DNA of 64,000 bases. Source: Atherix ibis (taxonomy: Eukaryota > Arthropoda > Insecta > Diptera > Athericidae). Under the pieces are notes generated by a model that saw only the letters and a program-made list of their open reading frames with translations, did not search any database and had not been told where the DNA came from. Below, piece by piece: positions 10,916-22,382 of this stretch. Position numbers and translations under genes: made by a program. The DNA lies in contig OY282609.1 in NCBI GenBank assembly GCA_958298945.1, positions 13,312,326 to 13,376,325 on the forward strand, read 5' to 3'. Each line of letters begins with the position of its first letter. Within the stretch, counting starts at the first letter, position 1.

Positions 10916-11150
10916 CGGTGAACCAAAATTATGTCCAATTTCATGAGCCAGAGTCAATTGAGATACTTTCGGTGGTACACGACTATTATAGTTCACAAAT
11001 GTTATAATTCCTGTATTGAGGGATCGTTTTGTGCTTTGATACAATCCACCTACAGTTTCCGTATAGGTTTTGTATTTTTCACAAATCCCTCCAGAAGCAC
11101 CTGACGCTGAAGCAACCCATGCTAATCCTAAAGTACCACCCGTAAAATCT
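10916..11150 (-). CDS. kuz: kuz exon: catalytic zinc site
   Basis: Encodes residues about 414-491, the core of the reprolysin-type protease domain: [45 protein letters not shown] and then the zinc site [10 protein letters not shown], completed by HD of the next exon to give HExxHxxGxxHD. His482, Glu483 and His486 are the expected zinc ligands and catalytic base. The first base completes an Arg codon split with the previous exon. The donor is ccg|gtaaat at 10916/10915; the intron to 10830 is only 85 bp. Confidence 0.97.
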
Positions 11151-11827
11151 CTGTAAATATTCAATGAGAAACAAAAAAAAAAAACAATAAACAAAATATA
11201 ATTAATAGAATACAAACAAAAAAGAAGAAAAAAAAAACAACTATTTATTCACAGGAAAATCATAAAAACTCTTTTACTTAAAGTTTATATCGATCTGTGG
11301 AGAATTCGTTCAAAATTTAGACAATTATCCTATGAATAATATATAAGCGGGTCATCAGATAATTGTACAGGATTCAAAGCTAAAGAACACATGGAAAAAA
11401 GTTTCTTTAGTCCTCTTAAAAATAATGTATTGTAAATACACGAAGGGAAAAGTTTAGATTTATTATTTATATAAAGAAGAGGGGAAAAGGGACAAATTTA
11501 TGGAAAAATGTTTATTCGAACATTTTCTTGGAGAAGTTTTCTATTCTTTTCTATAAGAAAAAATTATTGTATAAACCAATTTTATCAAACGGATATATAC
11601 TCTTTGCGAACTTAAAAAGGACACTCTCATTCATATTATAAGATAATCCTCTATAAATTAATACATCGTCGAGTATTCGTTTATTAATTATTGCCAACAT
11701 TAAAATTTTAAAGAATTTTCTTCTGAAAGTCCAACAAGGACTTGAAGACATATAGGGTAAAACATCCCTCAATATTTACTCAAGAACGAAATAATTTATT
11801 ATATAGTTTAAAAAAAAAAACAATTCG
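11151..11827. other. kuz intron sequence
   Basis: AT-rich intron DNA with no recognised element before the non-LTR remnant. Confidence 0.5.
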
Positions 11828-13169
11828 AACCACAACGCCAATGGATGTATAGTGAGTGGAAGGATGGTAGTGCAGCACCCTTTATCTTGCTAAAGGTTTA
11901 CGATGGTAGAAGTGGCGCTAATGGAATTTTTTATAACGAGGAATGCACAGTGTACGAACGACGGGTAACATTGTTTCGCATTGACAATTTCACGAAGAAT
12001 TCGGGATTGTAAGGTTTGGATCGATGGGGACTAGCGGTACTGGATATCTGAGGACGGTATTGAGGAAGGACTGGGGTAAGCGAGCTAAGGCAGTTAGAAT
12101 GTTATATAAGCGTTTATCTGTGGCTTGCATGGCGTACGGTCCTAATGTTTGGGATGATGTGATGCGGTTTCAGTGTGCTGGAGACAAAATCAATAGCACT
12201 CAGCGGTTGGTTCTGTATGTGTGATTGAATGTCTGTAGGACGGTCTCCACTGATGTAATGCAGGTCTTAATGGGAGAAATCCCGTGGGATCTAGAAGTAC
12301 TCCATAGCAGTATTTTTTATCGGATGCTATGTTACGTAGCATTGTATTGGCGGAGAGCTGTCCTGTTCTGGAGGAAATTCAGAATCTTGGAGTGCGTCAA
12401 GGACGGTCACTAGTCCTGAAGACAATGGAGAGTGAATGGAAGATGAATCTACAGGTTCATCTCATGTGTCAGGTTTGCTTCAGCAAACAAGTTTGAATGT
12501 GGTCTGTTCCTTGGTTATTTGATAACCGGGCATGGTAGTATGGATGAGTTTTTGTTTGAGAGAGCATTGAGTGACAGCGCAGTATCTGTGCGGGGCACGA
12601 CAAAAGATGCCTATCATTTCCTCGTGGATTGTGGTTTATATGAGGATCTTAGAGATCTGCATGTATGTGGAATTAGAGAAAATGAGAATGGAGTAGATCT
12701 GAGTTGTGCACTGAGTATGCCTGAGAGTTACGAATGTTTGAGTAGATATGCCATAGAAGGTGGCTACAATCGGGTAAAAAACAAAGCTCGATTTCGGTTG
12801 TATCTTCGGGTCCTGGCAAATCCGTGAACCTGATCTGGCTTAGCGGTGCCTAGGAATTTACAAGGTTCACTTAATGAGAGGAGTACTCTGTGCCCAACGA
12901 TGGTGAGGCGCCTAAGGCTGCAACCTGGTGGCTGTGGTTAGTACCCACATCGCGGATACGGTCTCCAAACCGCTGTTGAGAGATATTGATAATTATCTCG
13001 GGCGCTCCTACTGCAAATGATAGTAATCAGCTTGTAATTGGTTGTATACTGTTAACCGCTAATCAGATTTGGCGGTGCGTTGATTGAGCGCATCTCAATC
13101 CCTATTGTCGTATACGGGTGCTATATCTACAGATAGGCCTTGGTACCAAGAGTTAGGGTAAGTAGTTTA
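11828..13169 (+). pseudogene. R1-like non-LTR retrotransposon 3' remnant
   Basis: Decayed C-terminal half of a non-LTR retrotransposon reverse-transcriptase protein, probably R1 group. At 12024-12413 frames give YKRLSVACMAYGPNVWDD, then INSTQRLVL, and after a stop NVCRTVSTDVMQVLMGEIPW; this follows the usual order of Y..G.W, the QR pair and AYRTVSTDALQVLAGxxPLDLE. At 12519-12827 LITGHGSMDEFLFERALSDS and VDCGLYEDLRDL match the C-terminal zinc-binding region (GHGxF...GL.D...H...C..Y.D.R), although most of its cysteines are lost. From about 12830 the sequence looks like 3' untranslated region. An S-group mariner is inserted at 13170. I cannot assign the translated sequence before 12003. Confidence 0.65.
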
Positions 13170-13171
13170 TA

Positions 13172-14026
13172 CAAAGTCTGTCCAAAAAGTATCGCGAATT
13201 TTGAATTTCCGCGGGTTATGTATATTCGATTTTCGATTTTTTGTGGCGTTATGTTGGTACTCATGTCTTTCACTTATGCCGACAAGTTCGGCCATTTTGA
13301 ATGTTCAGTTAATTTTTGACAGCTGCTTTGCTTGCACGTGTTTTGGCTTGTCTTCGATTTTTGCTCAATTTCGACCAAATACAGCATCGGATTAACATTG
13401 CTAAGAAGCTGTTCGACTCTGTCCGCGACGTTCCGAATTTGCTTCAGAGGGTCATAACTGGTGACGAATCATGGGTTTGTGGTTATGACGTGCAAACCAG
13501 AGCTCAATCATCCCAATGGAAGCTGCCGCACGAGCCAAGACCGCAAAAAGCGCCGAGTTTGGTCGAATGTGAAGGTTTTGCTTACAGTTTTCTTCGATTG
13601 AAGGGGCGTGGTACATCATGAGTTCTTGCCACAGGGTTGAACGGTCAATAAGGAATATTACCTGCAAATTATGCGCAAGTTGCACGAAGCAATCCGCAAG
13701 CAACGCCCGGATTTGTGGAAGAACATAAACACACACTAATAATGCTGCAGCCACCGTATTTCCCACTTGTTCCCGAAACTGAAGAGCCCCGTGAAAGGAC
13801 GACGCTACGCTACGATTGAGGATATAAAAACGGCATCAAAGGAGGAGCTGAACAAGGTCACAAAAAATGATTTTTTGAAATGCTACGAGGATTGGAAAAA
13901 ATGTTGGCAGAAGTGTATAATATCTGGTGGGGATTACTTTGGAGGGGACAAAATAGATATTTATGAATAAATAAATAATTTTTGATAAAGCACAAAATTC
14001 GATACTTTTTGATTGAACAGACCTCG
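13172..14026 (+). mobile_element. S-group mariner, internally deleted
   Basis: Flanked by TA on both sides (13170-13171, 14027-14028). The ends match other S copies (right end reads inward cgaggtctgttcaatcaaaa). The transposase is broken by deletions: the 5' region jumps from leader sequence directly to TRHRIN-type coding at about 13366, the same junction seen in the copies at 20901 and 60478. The second catalytic Asp region is also missing between LWKN and FPKLKSP. The preserved C-terminal part (13767-13970) reads KGRRYATIEDIKTASKEEL to DKIDIYE. GDESW is present near 13460. Confidence 0.85.
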
Positions 14027-14028
14027 TA

Positions 14029-14380
14029 ACTGGTTACTGACTGTTATCAACGGCTGTACCTGTGATGGATGTAGCTGGTTTAGAGATGGAACCAGAGGGA
14101 ATCACAAAGGTGCGAGTTGGAAATAGGGGAGCGGTCTAAATGTTGATGGATTATTTGACTGCTTCATGTATGCAATCAAACAATCCATCTAAACCATCCG
14201 AATGAATATTACTGCCATGAAGGGTTATATCCAGGAGCCTATTCTCGGCAGAGTGTAAAAGTTTTATGAGCACAGTTCTCCTTTCTCTCCATTCTAAAGA
14301 GTTGATGTGGTTTTATAAAATAGTCATGAATGTGGAAAGATTTTTATTATTGATTTATGTTGCGGTTAGGATATTTTTAT
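14029..14380 (+). other. Possible continuation of the R1-like remnant
   Basis: Sequence on the far side of the mariner insertion has balanced base composition, unlike the surrounding intron, and probably continues the 3' part of the R1-like remnant. No diagnostic motif is visible. Confidence 0.35.
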
Positions 14381-14412
14381 GACTAGGATGCTACCTTGAG
14401 AGACACCAACGG
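14381..14412 (-). pseudogene. Possible antisense reverse-transcriptase motif
   Basis: The minus strand reads VGVSQGSILVI, resembling the non-LTR RT motif GVPQGSxL. Too short to be sure. Confidence 0.3.
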
Positions 14413-14884
14413 TGATATAGCATATATATTTTTTTTTTTTAATTTTTTAATTTCACAAAAAAAAGTAGCCCTAATTTTTTTGTAAATTTATTTTCTTAGA
14501 ATTTTTTTTTATAGTCTTATAAAAGATTTACACACAAACAAATCCAATTTCATATCCTTTTTGGTTTGAATACAAAAGGTTTTAGAACAATTTCTCATAT
14601 AAGAAAAACTGCAATAATGCTAAAATAGAATTCAATTGATTTTCCTTTATCTATTCAAACATTTGTTGAAAGATAAAATTCGAAAAAAACTACTATGCAA
14701 AATCTATAAAATTCACTAAACAATAAATTTATATCCAAAGGGTTTATATGTCTGCATGTATGTGTATGTATGTAGAAGGATAAATAACCAAACCATATAT
14801 ATTATATAGCGTATACACACATAAATGCACCTTTTCTGTTTGGAATATTTATTGGCCAAATTAAGTATAAAAAACGGTACTCAC
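14413..14884. other. kuz intron sequence
   Basis: AT-rich intron DNA next to the donor of the following kuz exon; nothing recognised. Confidence 0.5.
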
Positions 14885-15045
14885 CTGTATGTGAAAACGT
14901 AAGCTAAACAAAAATCGCCATGATCTTCTAGGGAATGTAAATTCAAAAAATTCGACACATCAATATTTTCCATGCAAAACGGATTTAGATTCCCATTGTA
15001 TGATGTTTTACATGCTGAATCGTCATCGATTTTTATCCGTTGCAC
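14885..15045 (-). CDS. kuz: kuz exon: metalloprotease, N-terminal half
   Basis: Codes for residues about 360-412: VQRIKIDDDSACKTSYNG, NPFCMENIDVSNFLNLHS and GDFCLAYVFTY, the region before the active site in ADAM10. The acceptor (cctcag) is at 15046-15047; the donor is tacag|gtga at 14885/14884, leaving two bases of an Arg codon. Confidence 0.96.
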
Positions 15046-15347
15046 CTGAGGATAGAGAAACATGCCAAATGTAATTTTTCACTTGTTAAAAAAAAACTAA
15101 AATGCAACAGCAGCAATACAAAAACAAAAAGTTACTGAAATGTAAAAATATTCATTAAAAAAAACTGAAAAAATCAATTTTTTATTATTTTTTTCTAAAT
15201 TTTTATTCCTGTTTAAAAGAGGATAAACTTAAAAAAAATTGCTCCTTTCTTTTTAAAGAAGGCAATTAAATTTCTTGTAATTTTTTTTTAATATTTAATT
15301 TAATATTACAAAGGAAATAAAAAATATATAATTAATCAAAATTTTAC

Positions 15348-15494
15348 CTCAAATTTAATATTTCGATGTTCGACACGTCCATCAAATTTTGTATTTCGAT
15401 AAATATAGTTAACGGCAGTGACATGATGAGCAATTAGAGATAGAATCTCTTCACGAGTTTTACCATCGATTTCAGACTTTTTACCACGATCATG
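15348..15494 (-). CDS. kuz: kuz exon: start of metalloprotease domain
   Basis: 49 codons in phase 0: HDRGKKSEIDGKTREEILSL, then AHHVTAVNYIYRNTKF and RVEHRNIKFE. This is the helix and strand region that follows SLYIQTDP in ADAM10. Acceptor tatag before 15494, donor gag|gtaaaa at 15348/15347. Confidence 0.95.
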
Positions 15495-16190
15495 CTATAA
15501 TTATAATAAAAAAATCCAAAAAAATCATATATGAAAAAGGTTTCAATTCAAATAATAATAATTACAAAATAATTGCCGATACAAAGAAACCTGTTCAAAT
15601 CCCCTTCCGAAATTACAATACAATACAAGAAAATGGGAAGGAAGGAAGATAAATGGCAGAGATGTACTATTTTAAAATTGAGAAAAGATACTTCCTTCAA
15701 AATTCGTGTACAAAAATTAATGAACAAAATTGAATTTGATTTCAAAATAATGACTTATAAATCAAATCAGAAATTAATTTGGCCTTTTCCAACTTCTACT
15801 AGTACACTACATAATGTTTATGTATACAACCACCCTTATTTTCTACCCTAAACCCATATTGTTCCAAGAATCAAATGAACAAAAATCTTTGGGGAATTGT
15901 ATTCTGATAAGTGAGATACTCTGCCTTATAAGATTTCTACATTGGCAATTCGGTAACAATTAGTAAAATAATGTAATGAAAAAATAAAAATGCTATTTTA
16001 AATGATTTGTTTTTTGTTTTGATACAATTTTCATTTGAAAAAGTAATTTAAAAGTTGATTGTATTAAAAAAAAAAAAATGAAATGATCAAAAAAAGGAAA
16101 TTTTTCAAATTAATAATTATGAGCATAAATGGTCCCAATTAATAGTGATTCTAATTTTCCGTAGAATTGCAATGAACCAAAAACCAATTA
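15495..16190. other. kuz intron sequence
   Basis: AT-rich intron DNA; no supported feature before the next mariner. Confidence 0.5.
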
Positions 16191-17375
16191 CCAGGGGTAA
16201 AAGCATAAATCCGCTCTTTGGTCATAGATGGCGTGAGTGAGCGTATTAAGCTACCATGGGAACTTTTTTTTATGAGTTTGACATCTGTCAACATTAATCA
16301 GTGCACATTGCGAGCAACTTCGTACAACAACATACATTGTTCCTTTGGTAATCATGTCTAGTTTTGGGGCAGAAAAAGAGCATATGCGGGAAGCTTTGCT
16401 TTTCTGCTTCAATTTGAAGAAATCCACCTTATGGAGGCCTATGGTAACAGTGCTTTATAGGAAACAACGTGCCGAAATTGGTTTTGTTAGTTCAAAGACC
16501 TGAAAATCGGCCTAGGAAAGTTCAGGATCATCAATTGCAGGCTCTTTTGGATGAAGACGATATCCAAATCGCAAAAAATGCTCACGGAGCATTTGGGTGT
16601 TACTCAACCAGCCATTTCCATGGCGTGCCATGGGGAAGATTGAAAAGATCGGAAAATGGGTGCCGCAGGAATTGAACGATAAGCAGATGGAGCGACGCCA
16701 AAACACATGCGAAAACTTGGTCGCCAGACAAAAAAGGAAGTCGTTCTTGCATCGGATTGTGACAGGCGATTAAAAGTGGATATATTTCGAGAATCCTAAA
16801 CGCAAGAAATAGTGGATTGATTCCGACCAACCATCAACATCTTCCCCAAGACCAAATTGTTTCGGACGGTGGGATCAGCAGGGTATCGTCTACTATGAGA
16901 TGTTGAAACCTTGTGAAACTGTCAATGCCCACCGCTACCACGTGCTCTGCATGAAAAAAGGACGCATTATCAACAAAGACATGAGAAACCGATTTTCCTC
17001 CACGACAACGCACCATCGCACACGTCAAAAATGGTCCGAAACTACTTGGAGACACTCAACTGGAAGGTGCTACCCCACTCCACTTATTCACCAGACCTAG
17101 CCCACTCCGACTACCACCTGTTTTCATCGAAGGGCCACGTGCTCGCTGAGCAGCACTTCGATTCTTACGAAGACGTCCGAAAATGGCTTGATGAGTGGTT
17201 TGCCACGAAAAAGAAGGAATTTTTTTTGGCATGGTATCCACAAATTGTCCGAGAGATGGAAAAAATGTGTAGCTAGCGTGGACAAGTACTTTGAATAAAT
17301 TTGGTTTTTGCTTTCTATGAAAAATCGTGTTTTTTTTAACAAAAAAAAACAGCGGATTTAAGCTTATACACCTGG
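16191..17375 (+). mobile_element. Mos1-like (mauritiana) mariner, decayed
   Basis: TA flanks at 16189-16190 and 17376-17377. Ends are related to those of Mos1: left ccaggggtaaaagcataaat, right reading inward ccaggtgtataagcttaaat. The transposase begins with ATG at 16354 (MSSFGAEKEHMREALLFCFN matches Mos1 MSSFVPNKEQTR...) and ends near 17300 at DKYFE. Several frameshifts, stops (including one right after VTGD, in D*KW) and small deletions break it; pieces such as GKIEKIGKWVPQELNDKQME and TYSPDLAHSDYHLF are clear. The right-hand catalytic Asp (HSD) remains, and the second lies in a shifted frame. Confidence 0.9.
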
Positions 17376-17377
17376 TA

Positions 17378-17885
17378 ACTTACAATTAAACTACAAATAC
17401 CGTTGTTTTTTTTATGTATATTAAATGCTTTTAAATTTAAAAAAAAAAATTATTTCACTTTAAAAAATTATTTAAAAAAAAAGAATAATTTTAGATCACA
17501 AAAAAAAACAAATCAAAAAGTTTATAAAAATCTTTTTAGCTGCTGTGCCTGACATCTACTTTTCTACTGATCGAACTAAAGACTACAATACATTTTTGGT
17601 GAGCGGAGCTTATTTTCCTCTCAATTTATAGTTTTGCCATATCGAATGTAAATAATAGTCGAAACGTGCGGGTACAAATTTTTTGATATTGTGTTTTAAG
17701 TCGTTTTAAAAAAAGAAATTATTATAAAAAGTGAAGTGAAACAAGTTAATATTGAATAATATTTAATATGTTAATAAATTTACAGAAAATGAAGTATTCA
17801 GTTAAAAAGTGATTTAGTTATGCGAAAACTAAAGGTTCGCTAATTTCGTTTTTCAGGATAATTTTCGGTAAAAACTAATTATATA
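17378..17885. other. kuz intron sequence
   Basis: Intron DNA between two elements, nothing recognised. Confidence 0.5.
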
Positions 17886-18770
17886 GGGTTTTCCAATAAG
17901 AGTGATATGATTTCTAAGTGACGTTTCGGCGATTTGTAATATGTCATGATCTGCCTTTTTTTCCATTGTATTCAGTAATATTTACAATTTCATCATGGAG
18001 AGATATACGAAAGAATAACGTTTACAAATTATTCAATTTTATTATCAAAATAATCGTTCTCCAATTGCAACTTTTCGTGCGCTTTTGCCATTTTATGGTC
18101 GTAATAATCGTCCAACTGTGCTCGCTATTCGTCGAATTGTTAAAAATTTCGAGCGTACATTTTCTTTACATACACATAATGTTCAAGTGCCAATAATACA
18201 AAGAACCGCTCGAAGGAATGAAAATATTGCTGCCGTTCAGACAAGTGTTGCTGAAGATCGCAATTTGTCGATTCCAAGACGTTCTCAAGAATTGGGATTG
18301 TCTCAAACCACAACCTGGTGGATTTTGAGAAAGGATTTGGGCTTGCATCCATATAAAATTGTTATCACTCAAGAACTGAAGCCATTGGACCACCGTAAAC
18401 GTCGTGAATTTGCTCATTATTGTCTTGGAACAATTTGAAAACGATAACGATTTTTTTAAGAAAATCATCTTCTCCGATGAGGCTCACTTTCATATGAGTG
18501 GTGCGGTAAATAAACAAAACTGTTGATTCTGGTGCAAATAAAATCCACAAATTATTCATGAACACCCATTACATTCACCTAAATTGACAGTTTGGTGTGG
18601 TTTTTGGTCTGGTGGAATCATCGACCCGTAGTTCTTTCGAAATGAAGCTGGTAACACCGTTACTGTCAATGGAGAGCGGTATAGATCGATGATAACCAAC
18701 TTTTTATGGCCGAAATTGGAAGAAGTTGATCTTGACAACATCTGGTTTCAACAAGACGGGGAATCACCAA
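17886..18770 (+). mobile_element. R-group (D41D) element, 3' truncated
   Basis: Starts after TA with gggttttccaataagagtga, the R-group end. The transposase starts at ATG 17995 (MERYTKE) with a stop after a few codons; the main frame is at 18085-18435 (FYGRNNRPTVLAIRRIVKNF, PIIQRTARRNENIAAVQ). After a frameshift it continues with KKIIFSDEAHFHMSGAV. It stops abruptly after NIWFQQDG at about 18762, so the second Asp is just kept, while the third Asp and the right end are missing. Confidence 0.85.
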
Positions 18771-20900
18771 AAGATCTGGCATTATTATAGACGTGCAGAA
18801 AAAAATTATAAATATTTTTTTATAAATTTTCAAAAGCATCGATTCTTAACAAATATAGATGTGATTTTAATAAATTGTTGTTATTTTATTTTGGAAATAT
18901 TCCGAAGAAAAATTTCTATATTAAAAAATTTTCTGTTTGCCAAAGAACAATTTTTATAGATGAATAATTAGTATTTTTTTTTTTTGAAATTTTTTTTTAC
19001 GGCATTAATTCCGAAGTTGAGAAGAAGAAGAAAAATTTGAATAATTTTCCGCAAAGAGAAAGTTACAACAAATTATTCTCATGTGACAAGTTCGATCATT
19101 ATTTCTCACCCCAGTTAATTATTCTGACTACAATTAATTATTCCAATTACTAAGCATTTGGTAGCAGAAACAGTAGTGTTTGCTGGAAGTACTATAAGAA
19201 TAGTTGCTCCAAAGAAATATGTACCCATTGGAACTAGTTACTTAGCTAAAAGTGACATCATAAACTAATTAAGATATGCGACGAAAGCCATTAGAGAAGT
19301 TCGTATACGCAGTATGGCAGCTGAAATGTTTGTGGCACATGGAACAGACAGAAAATCTCGTCGATTTGAGTTATGAATCTGGAGAACAAGAATTGCCATT
19401 ATTCTGTCTGTCATCACCAGTGCAAATATCAGCAATATTTGCATCAGAATCAGTTCTATTTAGACGATCGGTGCTAATGTGATATGCAAAGATGAAAAGA
19501 GGCCATCTTACAAAGTTTCCAAACACTTTGTCAAGATATCATGAAAGTTTCCCGGTTGGAATTGAATTTTCAAACTCTATGAATCATAAACTTGATGTTA
19601 AATTATCGTCAAAATAATGTGTATTCAGGTGACATTGCTGATAAGGTAAAAACTCCTAAACATTATTAACAAATATACCATAATTCAGTGAGTTAATATG
19701 AATATATTACGTACTGTAAAAGTACTCGAAGCTGAATTCGTAAGTCTTGAAAAAGTTTTCGCACAACTTTTATGTGTAGTTAAACTTCAACTGGTACATA
19801 TGAATTTCTATGATAGATTTGACAAGCAAACAGTCAAGTAGTAAGTGCTGGATCCTTTAAATATTATTTTTCTAAAGGCGGCACAAACCAAAAAAAAAAT
19901 ATCTAAACAATCAATATTTTATATATCCATACATGTATTAAGGGTCAATTCGTAGATAAAATACCACAAATAAAAAAAAAAACAACAACTGAAAATAAAT
20001 TTGCCAAAACAGCAATAAAAACTTAATCTATAAAAAAGAGAGTGCCAAGGCATTATCGTCGACACATTACTTAACACTATCTGATTTATAAAACATTGGA
20101 ATAACTTTTTTTTTTTGTTGTAACCATAAAATTCTATGTTCTGGATCCATATTTTTTCTATCATTAATTCGAAAAGCGATTATGTCTTCTTTGTCACAGT
20201 GAGTTTTCCCTTTCATAAAAGTAGGAGTACTCCGATGAACAAGAAAAGACATCCTGGGAGGAGAAGAAAATTGTGTTAAGTTCAAAAGCTTTACGTTGCT
20301 TTTACCATAACGTTCTGTTATACATAATAATAAATAAAATAAGAGATAAAATGTTGAAGCAAAAAAAAAAAAAATTATAGAGAAACAACAACTTAAACTT
20401 TCGTATGTACACGTACATACACATATACATAAATATCAAAGGAATGAATATATTTTAGTATGTCTTCAAGCTATACGAATGAATGATTCCTTTTACTGGA
20501 TTTCCTTTGGAAATTTTTTCTTTCTGTTCATTAATGATGCGCAAACTTTTAACAAATCATTTAGAATTCCGCTTAGAAATATTGTGATTTCCGTAAGGAT
20601 GCTTTTGTTATTACAACAACAACAAAAACCGTACAAGTTAATTGCCTCCTTGATAAGGTATAATTTCAAAGAAAAAAAAATTCCATTTTCTCCAATTTCG
20701 TAATAATTTATTTTTTGTCAAAAAGGAAGGTTAACAAAACAATTGGACATTTTAACAAAAAAAAGCCTACATAAGTCAATAATAATATGCATAATTTATC
20801 TTTTTTTATCGTCAATGCACAAACCAAAAACTAATAACAATTTCAATCTTAATTATTTTCAATTTTCTTTAATAGTAACCCTTTAGTTATCCTTCAAATA
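18771..20900. other. Unassigned intron sequence
   Basis: Mostly AT-rich. The block 19140-19620 has more balanced composition and patchy open frames on the plus strand (for example KAIREVRIRSMAAEMF in one frame) broken by stops. It may be an old pseudogene or transposon piece; I do not recognise it. Confidence 0.4.
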
Positions 20901-21766
20901 CGAGGAAATGTATCGGGAATTTAGAATTTCCGCGGGTTACGTATATTCGATTTTCGATAATTTGTGGCGTTATGTTGGTACTTATGTCTCTCACTTATGC
21001 CGATAAGTTCGCCCATTTTGAATGTTCAGTTAATTTTTCACAGCTGGTTTGCTTACACGTGTTTTGGATCGTCTTCGATTTTTGCCCATTCGAAAAAATG
21101 GATCAAAGAATCTGTTTCGGGAACAAGAAAAAGTCAAAGGATCTGGGGAATACGGTGGCTACGGCATTATTAGTGTATTGTTTTTGGCCAAAAATTCGCG
21201 CACAAGCAACGATGCGTGAGCAGGGGTGTTATCATGGTGCAAAAGGGAATTTTTGTTCTTCCACAAATCCGAGCGTTTAAGGCGGATTGCTGCGCGCAAC
21301 TTGTGCATGACTTGCAGGCAATATTACTTATTGACTGTTTTACGCAAGACTCATGATGCACCACGCCCCTGCAATCGAAGAAAACTGTAAGCAAAACTTT
21401 CACATTCGACCGAACTTGGCGCGCTTTATTCGGTCTTGGCTCGTGAGGCAGCTTCCATTGGGATAATTGAGCTTTGGTTTCCACGTCATAACCATAAACT
21501 CATGATTCGTCACCAGTTATGACCCTCTGGAGAAAATTTGGGTCGTCGCGAACAGAGTCCAACAGCTCCTTAGGAATGTTTTTAGCGCGACTGTTTTTGG
21601 TCGAAAATGGGCAAAAATCGAAGACGAGCCAAAACACGTGCAAGCAAAACAGCTGTCAAAAATTAACTGAACATTCAAAATGGCCGAACTTGTCGACATA
21701 AGTGAGAGACATGAGTACTAACACCGCGGAAATTCAAAATTTGCGATACTTTTTGAACAGACCTCG
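20901..21766 (-). mobile_element. S-group derivative with two inverted 5' ends
   Basis: Flanked by TA on both sides. The right end (21766 leftward) is the normal S 5' end and leader. The coding part on the minus strand runs from NIPKELLDSVRDDPNFLQRV through GDES (a stop follows) to YSP-like sequence and FFLFPK. There the normal 3' half is replaced by an inverted second copy of the 5' leader, at 20901 to about 21117, ending atggatcaaagaatctg. The junction (aatctgt|ttcgggaac) is the same as at 32644 and 60680. The left outer end has lost nine bases of the terminal repeat. No intact protein. Confidence 0.85.
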
Positions 21767-21802
21767 TATATTATTTTTATTTATAACTACACGTACACAT
21801 TT

Positions 21803-22140
21803 TCTAGGATAAGATGAACAGTATTGCGAACATAAAAGGGAGTGTAGACAATTGTACGGAGTATTTTTAATTGAAGGGATTGAATTCGACGGGAATTGGA
21901 AGGTTTAGTAGAGCCCCAGAGTTCTATTCCGTAAGTCCATATTGGTTTTATTAGAACATTGTATAAAAGTACTTGGCTGTTTATAGTAAGTTTAAAATAT
22001 TTGTCTAGAAATCGAAATAGTTGTAGATATCGTCCTTTTATTCCTTGTCATTTAAGTCTTGTATGTGAGTTCGAAGTCAAGCGTTTATCGAAGTTCGGTC
22101 CAAGTTACCGAACTTTGGTGTGTTGCAGTTTTATGGGAAA
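21803..22140 (-). pseudogene. jockey-like non-LTR reverse-transcriptase remnant
   Basis: The minus strand reads QVLLYNVLIKPIWTYGIELW, followed by GSTKPSNSRRIQSLQLKILR and TIVYTPFYVRNTVH. This matches the post-catalytic region of jockey-clade reverse transcriptases (LLYKAILKPIWTYGIQLWGTA...QSKxLRxIxxAPWYVxN). Upstream on the same strand LGPNFDKRLT corresponds to LGxxLDxRLTW. A stop lies between them and no boundaries are visible. Confidence 0.75.
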
Positions 22141-22382
22141 ACTTGGTTCGTGGCGAAGAGTAAAAGTTATTCTCAAAGAATTCAATCTGTTTATTTATCG
22201 AACAGTAGTTATATTACTAAACATCCATTAATTCAATCATATATGATCTTATATTAATTATTTGCTTCTAATCATTTCATAACAAATATTTTTTAAAGTA
22301 AAAAAAAAATCATTTTTAAAAAACTACTTACTTAAAAGTCTTTACAAAAATAAAAATTATTAAACTTTTTTTAATAAAAAAA

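Noticed and set aside
19140..19620. Possible pseudogene with Arg/Met-rich frame
   Set aside because: Broken in all frames and no recognisable domain.
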